Of a stretch of 64,000 nt of DNA, positions 1-8,616 are shown in pieces. The notes beneath the pieces are model-generated. The model saw only the letters and a program-made list of their open reading frames with translations, was not told where the DNA came from and searched no databases. Each line of letters opens with the position of its first letter. Positions within the stretch are counted from its first letter, which is position 1. The DNA is from Sphingobium lignivorans (GTDB taxonomy: Bacteria; Pseudomonadota; Alphaproteobacteria; Sphingomonadales; Sphingomonadaceae): assembly GCF_014203955.1 (NCBI RefSeq), contig NZ_JACHKA010000001.1:1-64000 (forward strand), read 5' to 3'. The translations under genes were made by a program, and so were the position numbers.

Positions 1-401
1 ATCATGTCGATGTCCGAATAGCCGCCGCCCGTATCGCGATCGCCGGCGCTGAAGCACAGGAACGTGCAGCGTTCCGTGCTGCGATTGACGAGATGATGGC
101 CATTGGCGACACCCGCTGCCCAGGCCACGCAATCGCCGGGCCGCAGCACCGTCTCGCCCTCGTCCTCGATCAGCACGGCTTCGCCATCGAGCATCACGAG
201 AAACTCGTCTTCCCCTTCGTGCCAGTGCCGCTGCGAGGACCATGCACCGGGTTCCAGGACCACATGGCTGACGCCCAGCGCGGTGAGGCCGGCATGGCGG
301 CCGAGCCGCCTGTGCCAGCGGCCCTGCACGGCCGCGTCGAACGGCGCGGGATAGCCGGTGCTGTTGGCCTGCGGCACGGTGTCGATGTCGATGCGGGGCA
401 T
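1..401 (-). CDS. Cupin-domain protein (3' end cut off by the window)
   Basis: A reading frame of at least 133 codons starts at the ATG at 401 and runs off the left edge, so the C-terminus is missing. Both cupin motifs are visible. Motif 1 spans about residues 52-73 with H59, H61, E66 and G73; motif 2 spans about 82-106 with P88, G89, H102/H103 and N106. These are the usual metal ligands of a small single-domain cupin. No signal peptide or membrane segment is visible, so it is probably cytosolic. It is divergent from dapE with about 130 bp between them. The substrate cannot be told; small cupins of this kind include sugar isomerases, dioxygenases and binding proteins. Confidence 0.85.
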   Translation of the reverse strand, partial: MPRIDIDTVPQANSTGYPAPFDAAVQGRWHRRLGRHAGLTALGVSHVVLEPGAWSSQRHWHEGEDEFLVMLDGEAVLIEDEGETVLRPGDCVAWAAGVANGHHLVNRSTERCTFLCFSAGDRDTGGGYSDIDM

Positions 402-532
402 GGTGCGTCCTTCAAGCGTTTTGCGCATCCTGCCAGCGCCGGGGACGCCGGACAAGCGACCACGATTCCCCACTCCCCTCTTCTCCCGGCCCTCTCTTCC
501 CATGCGAACCGGCTTTGGCTAACGCGGGGGCA

Positions 533-1681
533 ATGACACCCGCTCTCACCGATCCCGCCGCGCTGGCCGAAAAGCTGATCGCCTGTCCGTCCGTCACACC
601 CGCGACTGGCGCGGTGTTCGACTGCCTCGAGGCAATGCTGCGGCCGCTGGGCTTCACGGTCGAGCGCTTCGTCGATGGCGACGAGGCGGAAGGCGGGCCG
701 GTCGAGAATCTGCTGGCCCTGCGCCGATCCGGTGACGGGCCGCATTTCGCCTTCGCCGGTCATCTCGACGTGGTGCCGCCCGGCGAGGGCTGGACAAGCG
801 ACGCCTTCCTGCCCGAGCGGCGTGGCGAGCTGCTCTACGGGCGCGGCGCGGTGGACATGAAAGGCGCCATCGCCGCTTTCGTCGCCGCCGTGGCGCGCAC
901 GCCGGACGCTGGCGGCACGATCAGCCTGCTCATCACCGGCGACGAGGAAGGCGACGCCGTCCATGGCACCCGCGCACTCATGCGCCACATGGCCGCGCGG
1001 GCCGTGGTGCCGGAACTTTGTCTCGTCGGGGAGCCGACCAGCGTCCAGCGGCTGGGCGATACGATCAAGATCGGACGGCGCGGATCGGTCAACATGTGGA
1101 TCACCGTGCCCGGCGTGCAGGGCCATGTCGCTTATCCGCATCTGGCCGACAATCCGATCCCGCGCCTGATCCGCGTCCTGTCGGCGATCGAGGCGATCGA
1201 GCTGGACGGGGGCACGGACTGGTTCCAGCCCAGCAACATCGAGATTACCGATCTGCATGTCGGCAATCCCGCCACGAATGTCATCCCCGCCCGGGCGGCT
1301 GCGCGCCTCTCCATCCGCTTCAATGATCTGCATCGCGGCGAGGCACTGGTGTCGCGGATCGCGGCGCTGGTCGAGGCAGAGGGCGGCACATTGCAGGCGA
1401 AGATCAGCGGCGAGGCATTCCTGACCCCGCCCGGCGCGCTCTCCACGCTGGTGAGCGACGCCATCACGGCCGAAACCGGCCTTGTCCCGGAGCTGTCCAC
1501 CAGTGGCGGCACGTCCGACGCCCGCTTTCTCTCTGCACTGTGCCCGGTCGTCGAGTTCGGCCTCCTCAACGCGACGATGCACAAGCTGGACGAAGCGGTG
1601 GCCCTGCCGGACCTTGAAGGCCTCACCCGCATCTACATGCGCGTGCTCGCTGCCGCGCTCAGCCCGGCCGCCGCAGGATGA
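533..1681 (+). CDS. dapE: Succinyl-diaminopimelate desuccinylase
   Basis: M20A metallopeptidase that hydrolyses N-succinyl-LL-2,6-diaminopimelate to LL-diaminopimelate and succinate, in the succinylase branch of lysine and peptidoglycan precursor synthesis. From the ATG at 533 it is 382 aa, close to the usual 375-380. Visible metal-site motifs are AGHLDVVPPG (H77, D79), GRGAVDMKG (D108) and ITGDEEGD (E138, E139). The C-terminal lobe carries SGGTSDARF and a late His in NATMHKLDE. An in-frame TTG at 515 would add six residues; the ATG was preferred because it gives the normal length and follows a run of G. The 3' end overlaps the convergent Smr gene by 23 bp. Confidence 0.95.
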   Translation: MTPALTDPAALAEKLIACPSVTPATGAVFDCLEAMLRPLGFTVERFVDGDEAEGGPVENLLALRRSGDGPHFAFAGHLDVVPPGEGWTSDAFLPERRGELLYGRGAVDMKGAIAAFVAAVARTPDAGGTISLLITGDEEGDAVHGTRALMRHMAARAVVPELCLVGEPTSVQRLGDTIKIGRRGSVNMWITVPGVQGHVAYPHLADNPIPRLIRVLSAIEAIELDGGTDWFQPSNIEITDLHVGNPATNVIPARAAARLSIRFNDLHRGEALVSRIAALVEAEGGTLQAKISGEAFLTPPGALSTLVSDAITAETGLVPELSTSGGTSDARFLSALCPVVEFGLLNATMHKLDEAVALPDLEGLTRIYMRVLAAALSPAAAG

Positions 1682-2213
1682 CGTAAAGCGCGCCATCTCC
1701 GCCATGGCGGGGATGAGCCGCGCGGACGCTGGCGATGCGGTGCGCATGGGGACTGCGCGCCAGCCAGTCCCCGATTTCCGCCCGGATGGCGCCCCGGCGC
1801 CGCGTCTCGCCCGGTTCCGGTGCCGGGCGCGGCTTGCCCGTCACCACCAGCAGGACGCGCCAGCCCTGGCTCACCGCATCGCCCAATGCCCGGTCGAGGC
1901 GGACATGGGCCGCCGCCAGATTGTGCCCGTGCAGATCGATGCTGTGATCAGGCACGAGCCTTCCCGATCGGATGCGCCGCTCCCAGCTCGTGTCGAGCAC
2001 GGGCACCGGCGCGGGGCGCGGCGGCGCCTTGGGCGGCTTTGCTGGTGTCGCCGGCGGCACGACGCTGGCCTTGGCAGCGGGGCCTTCGGCGGGAACGGGC
2101 GACATGGCTGCGGCATCATGCGCCCGGGCCGGGCTCCGGCGCAGCGGTGTCACCGTGCGGGCGAGCTTCTGCCAGAGCGCTCGTTCCTCAGGGGATAGGC
2201 GGCGGCGTGACAT
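1659..2213 (-). CDS. Smr-domain protein
   Basis: 184-aa protein with a C-terminal Smr (small MutS-related) domain: DLHG at 93-96 and VTGK at 124-127 match the family's two signature motifs. Smr domains are nucleases or nucleic-acid-binding modules acting on branched DNA or RNA; the target here is unknown. The first ~75 residues hold a conserved-looking start (SRRRLSPEERALWQ) and a Pro/Ala-rich linker. The ATG at 2213 was chosen because this N-terminus is typical of alphaproteobacterial members. The gene overlaps the end of mltA by 26 bp, suggesting translational coupling in a Tim44-like/mltA/Smr operon. Confidence 0.92.
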   Translation of the reverse strand: MSRRRLSPEERALWQKLARTVTPLRRSPARAHDAAAMSPVPAEGPAAKASVVPPATPAKPPKAPPRPAPVPVLDTSWERRIRSGRLVPDHSIDLHGHNLAAAHVRLDRALGDAVSQGWRVLLVVTGKPRPAPEPGETRRRGAIRAEIGDWLARSPHAHRIASVRAAHPRHGGDGALYVILRRPG

Positions 2214-3483
2214 CTTGTCGGCTGCGCAGGCGCTGGTAAGTGCCGACGGGCAACAGCAGCAGCGCGCTGCCCCGTGCCGACATGCCGCCCGCGACGGCGC
2301 GCGCCCGCTCGCCCGCGCCCCAGAAGGTGTCGAAGCGATTGGCGCCCTTGATCGCGCCGCCGGTATCCTGAGCGATCCACAGGCCGCTGGCTTCCGCACG
2401 GTCCAGCGAGAGCAGCACCGGCGCCCCGAGCGGCACGAAGGTCGGGTCAGCCGCGACGCTCGCTCCCGGCGTCACCGGCAGGCCGAGCGCGCCGAGCGGC
2501 CCCGGCCCGGTCAGCTCGCGGAAGAAGATATAGCTCTTGTTCTCGTTCATGATCGCGCGCCCCTCGACGGGGTTGGCGCGCAGCCAGGCCATGATGTCCT
2601 GCATCGAGCCGGCCTGGATTAGCCCGCGATCCTTCATCAGCTTGCCGATGCCGGTATAGTCGCGGCCATTCTGCCCGTCATAGCCGACCCGCATCACGCC
2701 GCCGTCGGGCAGGCGCAGGCGGCCGCTGCCCTGGATCTCCAGAAAGAACAGCTCGATCGGATCATTGGCATAGGCGATTTCGAGGCCGCGTCCCGCCAGT
2801 GCGCCGCCGGTGATCGCTGCCCGGTCGTCATAGGGGACGAAGTTGGTGCCATCGACCTTGCCCCGGATGCGCCGGCCTTTCAGAGTGTCGCTGAACAGGC
2901 CCAGATCCACATCGATGAGGTCCTGGGGCCGCCGGTAGAGCGGCGTGTCGCAGCCCGCCATCCGCTGGCGGCAGCCGGTGATCTCGGGCTCGTAATAGCC
3001 GGTGGCGAAGGCCTTGCCGTCGCCGATCTGCACGGCTTCGAAATAGCGGCGGAAGAATTCGCGCGCATTGGCCTCGCTGAAGCTGGCGACTGCCGCGCAG
3101 GCCTGCTGCCAGTCGGAGGCGGATGTCAGGCCGCTCTGGTCCCGCCGTCTGGTGAGCGAGGGGCAGGAAATGCGAAAGGCGCGGAAGGCGAGGCGCAGGC
3201 GCTCCGTATCGGGCGGCAGCAGCGTCTCGATGTCCGGCGCCAGGGTCATCCCGGCAGCGACCGCCGGGCCGATCGCGGTCTCGCCCGGGGTCGGCAAAGG
3301 CGTCGGCGCGGGAGGGAGCGTGGGGCGTGGCTGGGCAGGCTGGGGCCGGACGCCCGGTTCAGGCGTAGCCCCCGGCGTCCCGGGCGGGATCATCCGCCCG
3401 CAGGCGGCGAGCGCAAGGCAGGCGGCCAGCAGCGCGAGCCACCGGCCAGGCCGGGCCGGGCGGGATTGAACGGAAGCAGGCAT
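2188..3483 (-). CDS. mltA: Membrane-bound lytic murein transglycosylase A (lipoprotein)
   Basis: Lytic transglycosylase that cleaves the MurNAc-GlcNAc bond of peptidoglycan to form 1,6-anhydro-muropeptides. From the ATG at 3483 it is 431 aa. An N-terminal hydrophobic segment ends in LALAAC, a lipobox with the lipidated Cys at about residue 28, so it should be anchored in the periplasmic face of a membrane. A Pro-rich stretch follows, then the MltA domain. The C-terminal 3D domain shows the Asp-containing signature in AQDTGGAIKG and RFDTFWG. An in-frame ATG at 3498 is an alternative start; neither has an ideal ribosome binding site. It lies 10-25 bp downstream of the Tim44-like gene. Confidence 0.93.
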   Translation of the reverse strand: MPASVQSRPARPGRWLALLAACLALAACGRMIPPGTPGATPEPGVRPQPAQPRPTLPPAPTPLPTPGETAIGPAVAAGMTLAPDIETLLPPDTERLRLAFRAFRISCPSLTRRRDQSGLTSASDWQQACAAVASFSEANAREFFRRYFEAVQIGDGKAFATGYYEPEITGCRQRMAGCDTPLYRRPQDLIDVDLGLFSDTLKGRRIRGKVDGTNFVPYDDRAAITGGALAGRGLEIAYANDPIELFFLEIQGSGRLRLPDGGVMRVGYDGQNGRDYTGIGKLMKDRGLIQAGSMQDIMAWLRANPVEGRAIMNENKSYIFFRELTGPGPLGALGLPVTPGASVAADPTFVPLGAPVLLSLDRAEASGLWIAQDTGGAIKGANRFDTFWGAGERARAVAGGMSARGSALLLLPVGTYQRLRSRQDVTPPPIP

Positions 3484-3507
3484 GAGGCAGCGCCGCATCC
3501 CTGGCCG

Positions 3508-4203
3508 TCAACCTTCGTCCGTCTCCGTCAATTGCCAGTTGGGGTCGCGGCTGCGCAGATCGCGGCTGAAGGTCCAGGTCTCGATCGTGGAAACGGCGTC
3601 GTCCAGCGAGCCGGCGACGACGGCGCCGCTGCTGTCGCGCGTCACGGCAGACAGGTCAGCCTCGAAATGAACCGCAACATGGGCGACGCCATCGTCCACG
3701 CGCGCGTCGACGATATTGGCCGTATCGATGCGCACCAGCTTGTTGTCCAGCGTCAGGCCGGCCGATTCGCGCTCGGTGATCGCGGCATCGAAGGCGGCAT
3801 AGACGTCGGCATCGCACAAGCTCTTGAGCGTCTCGCGATCGCCTTTCCAGAATGCCTCGAGGATCATGCCATAGGCCGCGCGCGCGCCGGAGAGGAACTG
3901 CGCGACATCGAAGCTGCGATCGGCGGCGATCAGGGCGCGCAGTCCCGCCTGCGCCGGCACGGCGACGGCGCTTTCGGCAGCGCGCTGGGCGGGCGTGCGC
4001 CCGTCCTGCTGCTCACCGGCGGGCATGCGGGCGCCTGCCGGCCGATCATCCGCAGGCGCGGGGATCTGTTGCTGTTCATGGCCTGTCCGCCGCCCAAGCA
4101 CGGAAAACAGCCGCAAGGCCAGCAGCGCAAAGATCATGGCCAGGACGACAATGACGGTCACGAGAACGAAACCCTTCCAAACAATCCGGAACCCACCAGA
4201 CAT
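3508..4203 (-). CDS. Tim44-like domain protein, membrane-anchored
   Basis: 231-aa protein with one strong N-terminal membrane segment (about residues 9-33), a charged Pro/Gln-rich linker, and a C-terminal Tim44-like domain (about 85-231) ending in the characteristic SRDPNWQL. In alphaproteobacteria this family (TimA) resembles mitochondrial Tim44, which tethers the import motor; its bacterial role is not well defined. It is the first gene of a leftward set with mltA and Smr, and divergent from secB. This neighbourhood is common in alphaproteobacteria and fits an envelope or protein-translocation role. Confidence 0.9.
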   Translation of the reverse strand: MSGGFRIVWKGFVLVTVIVVLAMIFALLALRLFSVLGRRTGHEQQQIPAPADDRPAGARMPAGEQQDGRTPAQRAAESAVAVPAQAGLRALIAADRSFDVAQFLSGARAAYGMILEAFWKGDRETLKSLCDADVYAAFDAAITERESAGLTLDNKLVRIDTANIVDARVDDGVAHVAVHFEADLSAVTRDSSGAVVAGSLDDAVSTIETWTFSRDLRSRDPNWQLTETDEG

Positions 4204-4508
4204 AGGCGTCTTTGCGGCAAATTCAAACCTGCAACGTCCCGGGTAGCGTTCAGGTTACCCAGAGGCGGCAAAAAAAGCATCAACAATCTGGACTGGGCTC
4301 CGCGCCCGGCGGGCCGGGCCGCAGTGTCATGCGGGGACGTGGCCGGCGCGTGCGGGAGATTGCCCTGCCCCGGCCCGCCTGCTAAGCGGCCCGCCGACTG
4401 GGACGGCCGGGCGAGGACAAAGCCGGAACGCCACCCCCGCGACTTTTCAGCTATGGGTAGCGGCATGGTGGCCGGTGGCCCGGCAACAGCCTGAAGGACA
4501 GGAACGAC
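4204..4508. other. Divergent intergenic region, Tim44-like / secB
   Basis: About 305 bp without a credible gene between two divergent starts, so it should hold promoters for both. An A-rich run (near 4270) in otherwise GC-rich DNA lies close to the leftward gene. The secB start is preceded by AGGACAGGA as a good Shine-Dalgarno match. I could not assign -35/-10 boxes with confidence. Confidence 0.5.
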
Positions 4509-4994
4509 ATGACCGACGAAACCACTGCAAACGGCGCGGACAATCAGCCGCAGATCGGCCTCATCGCACAATATGTGAAGGATCTTTCCTTCGAGAATCC
4601 GAATTCGCCGGCGGTTTATCAGTGGCAGGAGCAGCCGCAGATCGACGTGAATTTCAACATCAGCAACAACAAGGTTGCCGATGACGTGTTCGAGGTCGCG
4701 CTCAAGGTGTCGGCCACCGCCGCGGGCGAAGCCGGCACGGCCTTTGCCGTTGAGCTGGTCTTCGCCGGCCTGTTCGGCATGCGCAACGTGCCGGACGAGC
4801 AGATGCGCCCCTTCCTCTATGCCGAGGCGCCGCGCCTGCTGTTCCCCTTCGCGCGCCGCATCCTCGCCGATGCCGTGCAGGATGGCGGCTTCCCGCCGCT
4901 GCTGCTCGATCCCATCGATTTCGGGGCGCTTTACATGCAGCAGCAGGCGCAGATGGCTGCCGGCGGCGAAGGCATGCCGATCGGCAACGCCTGA
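4509..4994 (+). CDS. secB: Protein-export chaperone SecB
   Basis: 161-aa cytosolic chaperone that holds presecretory proteins unfolded and delivers them to SecA. The characteristic N-terminal core is clear: YVKDLSFENPNSP (about residues 23-35) and IDVNFNISNN, followed by the conserved FAVELVFAGLFG segment and the LLFPFARRILADAVQDGGFPP block expected late in the protein. Length matches the family (150-165 aa). The ATG at 4509 follows AGGACAGGA with good spacing. It is followed after 35 bp by murJ in the same direction. Confidence 0.97.
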   Translation: MTDETTANGADNQPQIGLIAQYVKDLSFENPNSPAVYQWQEQPQIDVNFNISNNKVADDVFEVALKVSATAAGEAGTAFAVELVFAGLFGMRNVPDEQMRPFLYAEAPRLLFPFARRILADAVQDGGFPPLLLDPIDFGALYMQQQAQMAAGGEGMPIGNA

Positions 4995-5029
4995 CCACCT
5001 GCTGCTGAAGCAACGGGCGCCATGACCCG

Positions 5030-6613
5030 ATGAGCCTGCTCCGCGCGACGGGAACCATCGGCGCCCTGACGCTCGTCAGCCGCGTGCTCGGCATGGTGCG
5101 CGACATGCTGATGGCGCGCTATGTCGGCGCGGGCTTCGCGTCCGACGCCTTTCTGATCGCCTGGCGCCTGCCCAACCTGTTCCGCGCCCTGTTTGCCGAG
5201 GGCGCCTTTTCCGCCGCCTTCGTGCCGATGTTCAATCGCATCATCGCGCAGGAAGGCGGGGAAGAGAGCGAGGCCGGGCGCCGGGCCGCGATCGCCTTTG
5301 CGGGGCAAGTGCTTTCCGTCCTGTTTCCCATGCTGGTCGTGCTCACCATCATCATGATGCTGGCGGCCGGCCCGGTTGTATGGGCGATGACCGGTGGATT
5401 TCCGGACGGCGGGCCGGAGAAGTTCGCGCTGGCCCGGCATCTCACCATCATCACATTCCCCTATCTGGGCCTCGTGTCGCTCGCCTCGCTGCTCGGCGGG
5501 ATCCTCAACAGCTTTGATCGCTTCTGGGTGAACGCGGCCGCCCCCGCGCTGCTCAACATCTGCATGATCGTGGCGATCCTGTTCTTTCGTGGCGATACGG
5601 AAGTCGAGACGGCCATGACCCAGGCCATTGCGGTCACCGTCTCCGGAGCACTGCAACTGCTCTGGCTGATCTGGTCGTGCCGCAGGATCGGCGTCGTGCT
5701 GCGGCTCACTTTGCCGCGCCTGTCGCCACGGGTGAAGGCGCTGCTCGCCATCATCGGCCCCGCCGCCATCGGCCAGGGCGCCATCCAGTTCAATCTGCTC
5801 GTGTCCACGTCGCTTGCCGCGCGTTTCCTGCCGCAGGGCTCGGTGAGCTGGATCTATTATGCGGACCGGCTGAACCAGCTTCCACTGGGCCTTATCGGCA
5901 TCGGCGTCGGCACGGCCATTCTTCCGATGCTCTCGCGCCAGATCGGCTCGGGCGACGGCAAGGCCGCGAACGACACGCAGAACCGCGCGCTGGAGCTGGC
6001 CCTGTTCCTGGCGCTGCCCGCTGCCGTCGCTTTGCTCGTCTCTGCCGTGCCGCTCATTCGCGGCGTGTTCCAGCATGGCGCGTTCACGGCGGAGGATACG
6101 CTGGGTTGCGCTGCGGTGCTCGCCGCCTTCGCCCCCGGTGTGCCGGCCTATGTGCTCATCAAGGTGCTTACCCCGGGTTTCTATGCGCGGGGCAACACCC
6201 GCACGCCGGTGCGCATCGCCTTCATGGCCATGCTCGTGAATCTCGTCGGCAATCTTGCGCTTATCTGGCCGCTGGGCGCCACCGGCATCGCGCTGTCGAC
6301 GGCGGTCTCCGCCTGGGTGAACGTTGCCCTGCTCTACGCAGCGCTGCGGCGCGAGGACCATCTGACTCTCGACGCGCGTTTCCGGGCCAAGGCCCTGCGC
6401 ATTCTCGCCGCAGGCCTGCTGATGGGCGGTGCCTTGCTGGCCGGCAATCGCGTACTCGATGCGTCCATGGCCGGCCCCTTCTGGGAGCGGATCGCGGCGC
6501 TGGCGCTGCTCTGCGGCGGGGGGGCGATCGTCTACGGGCTGGCGTCCATCGGCCTTGGCGCCTATCGCATTGCCGAACTCAAGGCGCAGTTGCGCCGCTC
6601 ACCGAGACTTTGA
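5030..6613 (+). CDS. murJ: Lipid II flippase MurJ (MviN)
   Basis: 527-aa multispan inner-membrane protein of the MOP superfamily that moves lipid II to the periplasmic side for peptidoglycan synthesis. Hydropathy by eye suggests about 14 helices. R18, R24, D39 and R52 are present at the same numbers as functionally important residues I recall for E. coli MurJ. The N-terminal block SRVLGMVRDMLMARYVG and the ANPFRALFAEGAFSAAFVP-like segment are diagnostic. It sits between secB and trpS, all rightward, with short gaps (35 and 27 bp), and may be cotranscribed with them. Confidence 0.96.
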   Translation: MSLLRATGTIGALTLVSRVLGMVRDMLMARYVGAGFASDAFLIAWRLPNLFRALFAEGAFSAAFVPMFNRIIAQEGGEESEAGRRAAIAFAGQVLSVLFPMLVVLTIIMMLAAGPVVWAMTGGFPDGGPEKFALARHLTIITFPYLGLVSLASLLGGILNSFDRFWVNAAAPALLNICMIVAILFFRGDTEVETAMTQAIAVTVSGALQLLWLIWSCRRIGVVLRLTLPRLSPRVKALLAIIGPAAIGQGAIQFNLLVSTSLAARFLPQGSVSWIYYADRLNQLPLGLIGIGVGTAILPMLSRQIGSGDGKAANDTQNRALELALFLALPAAVALLVSAVPLIRGVFQHGAFTAEDTLGCAAVLAAFAPGVPAYVLIKVLTPGFYARGNTRTPVRIAFMAMLVNLVGNLALIWPLGATGIALSTAVSAWVNVALLYAALRREDHLTLDARFRAKALRILAAGLLMGGALLAGNRVLDASMAGPFWERIAALALLCGGGAIVYGLASIGLGAYRIAELKAQLRRSPRL

Positions 6614-6640
6614 GACCAATAGCAGAAAGCGGATCGATCC

Positions 6641-7645
6641 ATGCGCGTGCTCTCCGGCATCCAGCCGACCGGCAATCTCCACCTCGGCAATTATCTCGGC
6701 GCGATCCGCAACTGGGTCGCCATGCAGGACAGCATGAGCGGTGATTCGCGCTGCTTTTTCTTCCTCGCGGACATGCACTCCATCACCGTGCACGAGACGC
6801 GCGAGCAGCGCCTCGCCAATGTGCGGGACATGACGGCCGCGCTGGTGGCTTGCGGCATCGATCCCGATCGCTCCGTGCTGTTCAATCAGGCCCGCGTGCC
6901 GGCCCATGCCGAGCTGTGCTGGCTGCTGTGCGGCACGGCGCGGATCGGCTGGCTCAACCGCATGACCCAGTTCAAGGACAAGGCAGGCAAGAACCGCGAA
7001 GGCGCGAGCGTGGGCCTGTATGTCTATCCGGTGCTGCAGGCGGCCGACGTGCTGCTCTACCAGGCGACGCATGTGCCTGTCGGGGAGGACCAGAAGCAGC
7101 ATCTCGAGCTGACCCGCGACGTGGCGACCAAGTTCAATACCGATTTCGGCGTGGAGCTGTTCACGCTGCCCGATCCGATCATCCCGAAGGAAACTGCGCG
7201 CATCATGAGCTTGCGGGACGGCTCGGCGAAGATGTCCAAGTCCGATCCCAGCGACATGAGCCGGATCAATCTCACCGACGACAATGACATGATCGCCCAG
7301 AAAGTGCGCAAGGCGAAGACCGATCCGGAGCCGCTCCCCTCGGAAGTCGCCGGGCTGGCCGGCCGGCCGGAAGCGCTCAATCTCGTGGGAATCTACGCCA
7401 CCATGATCGGCGCGACGCCCGACGCGGTCTGCGCGCAGTTTGCCGGGCAGGGCTTCGGCGCGTTCAAGCCTGCGCTGGCGGACCTGCTGATCGAGAAGCT
7501 GGCGCCGATCCGGCAGCGTTATACCGCGCTCAGGGCGGATCATGACGCGCTCGACGCCATTCTGGCCAGCGGTGCGGAGAAGGCATCGGCCGCGGCGGAG
7601 CCCACGCTGCGCGGCGCTTATGAAGCCATGGGCCTGATGCGCTGA
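6641..7645 (+). CDS. trpS: Tryptophanyl-tRNA synthetase
   Basis: 334-aa class Ic aminoacyl-tRNA synthetase that charges tRNA-Trp. The HIGH-like ATP signature is GNLHLGNYLG (11-20) and the KMSKS loop is at 197-201. The conserved GEDQKQHLELTRD block (148-160) is present. Length matches bacterial TrpRS. It starts 27 bp after murJ. The 220 bp downstream hold a GC-rich hairpin (GGCCGG/CCGGCC near 7675-7692) with no U-tract. Confidence 0.97.
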   Translation: MRVLSGIQPTGNLHLGNYLGAIRNWVAMQDSMSGDSRCFFFLADMHSITVHETREQRLANVRDMTAALVACGIDPDRSVLFNQARVPAHAELCWLLCGTARIGWLNRMTQFKDKAGKNREGASVGLYVYPVLQAADVLLYQATHVPVGEDQKQHLELTRDVATKFNTDFGVELFTLPDPIIPKETARIMSLRDGSAKMSKSDPSDMSRINLTDDNDMIAQKVRKAKTDPEPLPSEVAGLAGRPEALNLVGIYATMIGATPDAVCAQFAGQGFGAFKPALADLLIEKLAPIRQRYTALRADHDALDAILASGAEKASAAAEPTLRGAYEAMGLMR

Positions 7646-7866
7646 CCATCCGATCGAAAGTATTTTCGGGCCCGGGCCGGAACGCCGGCCGGATTGTCCG
7701 CCTGATCGCGCGCCGGGGCCTGCGGGTATCGGGGGCGGCGTTTCCAACGGCCCTCCGCTGCAACCGGAAAATCATTCGCGCATTCAAGTGGAGTTCATTT
7801 GCACCAAGGCAATCTGCTCCCTACTTCGTCTACAGGGCATCGGACGCCCGAGAAACGGACAAGATC

Positions 7867-8520
7867 ATGACTTTCAAGCGCACTCTCCTGATCGCCGCGG
7901 CCTCTGCGCTGGCGCTGGGCGGCCTTTCGGCCTGCTCGACATCCTTCAAGGCAGACGTGGCGCGATTCCAGCAGCTTCCGCCTGCACAGGGCCAGAGCTT
8001 CACTGTCCAGCCGGCCGACCAGCGGCTCGCCGGCAGCCTGGAGTTCCAGCATTATGCCGATCTCGTCGCGCAGAGACTGACCGACCAGGGCTATACGCGC
8101 GCCACGGATCCCGCCGCGGCGCAGCTCGTGGTCCAGCTCGATTATGATGTCGACCGGGGCACCCAGCGCATCCGTTCGACCGGCTTCGGGCGCGATCCCT
8201 TCTTCTATGACCCGTTCTTCTATCCGGGCTATTATCGCGGCTGGCGCGGGCGCTACATGATGGGCTGGAATGATCCCTTCCTCTGGGGCCCCGGCTACAA
8301 CGACATCGAGAGCTATCTTGTCTACCAGAGCCGGCTCAACATGCGGATCAACCGCGCGGCCGATGGCGAGCCGCTTTTCGAAGGCACGGCGCGCGCGCAA
8401 TCGGTGAGCAACAAGCTCACTTATCTCGTGCCCAATCTGATCGACGCGCTGTTCACCGGCTTCCCCGGCCGGAACGGCGAGGAAATCAAGGTAACCGTGG
8501 CTCCCGAACCCCGCAAATAA
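7867..8520 (+). CDS. DUF4136-family lipoprotein
   Basis: 217-aa predicted lipoprotein. The signal peptide ends in GGLSAC, with the lipidated Cys at residue 23. The mature part matches the DUF4136 pattern: an early predicted beta region containing QPADQR, a variable aromatic middle very rich in Tyr/Phe/Gly (about 100-140), and a late segment ending in VPNLIDALFTGFPG. The family has no assigned biochemical function. It stands alone between trpS and a convergent flippase gene. Confidence 0.85.
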   Translation: MTFKRTLLIAAASALALGGLSACSTSFKADVARFQQLPPAQGQSFTVQPADQRLAGSLEFQHYADLVAQRLTDQGYTRATDPAAAQLVVQLDYDVDRGTQRIRSTGFGRDPFFYDPFFYPGYYRGWRGRYMMGWNDPFLWGPGYNDIESYLVYQSRLNMRINRAADGEPLFEGTARAQSVSNKLTYLVPNLIDALFTGFPGRNGEEIKVTVAPEPRK

Positions 8521-8600
8521 GGACGGCGCGGGCTCGCCCGGCCGTCCACTTCGCCAGTCCGACGATGCGGCAACGCTGTCCGCGCCGGACGATCCGGCGC
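8521..8600. terminator. Two GC-rich hairpins between convergent genes
   Basis: 8521-8547 folds as GGACGGC/GCCGTCC with an inner CGGG/CCCG stem. 8582-8600 is a perfect GCGCCGGA/TCCGGCGC stem with a 3-nt loop. Neither is followed by a U-run, so intrinsic termination is uncertain, but they lie exactly between two convergent gene ends. Confidence 0.35.
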
Positions 8601-8616
8601 CGGGGGAATGCGCCGG

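Noticed and set aside
194..1747. 517-codon open frame on the minus strand opposite dapE
   Set aside because: dapE on the plus strand has all its metal-site motifs; this frame does not.
4931..6361. 476-codon open frame on the minus strand opposite murJ
   Set aside because: Antisense to a clear MurJ with conserved Arg/Asp residues.
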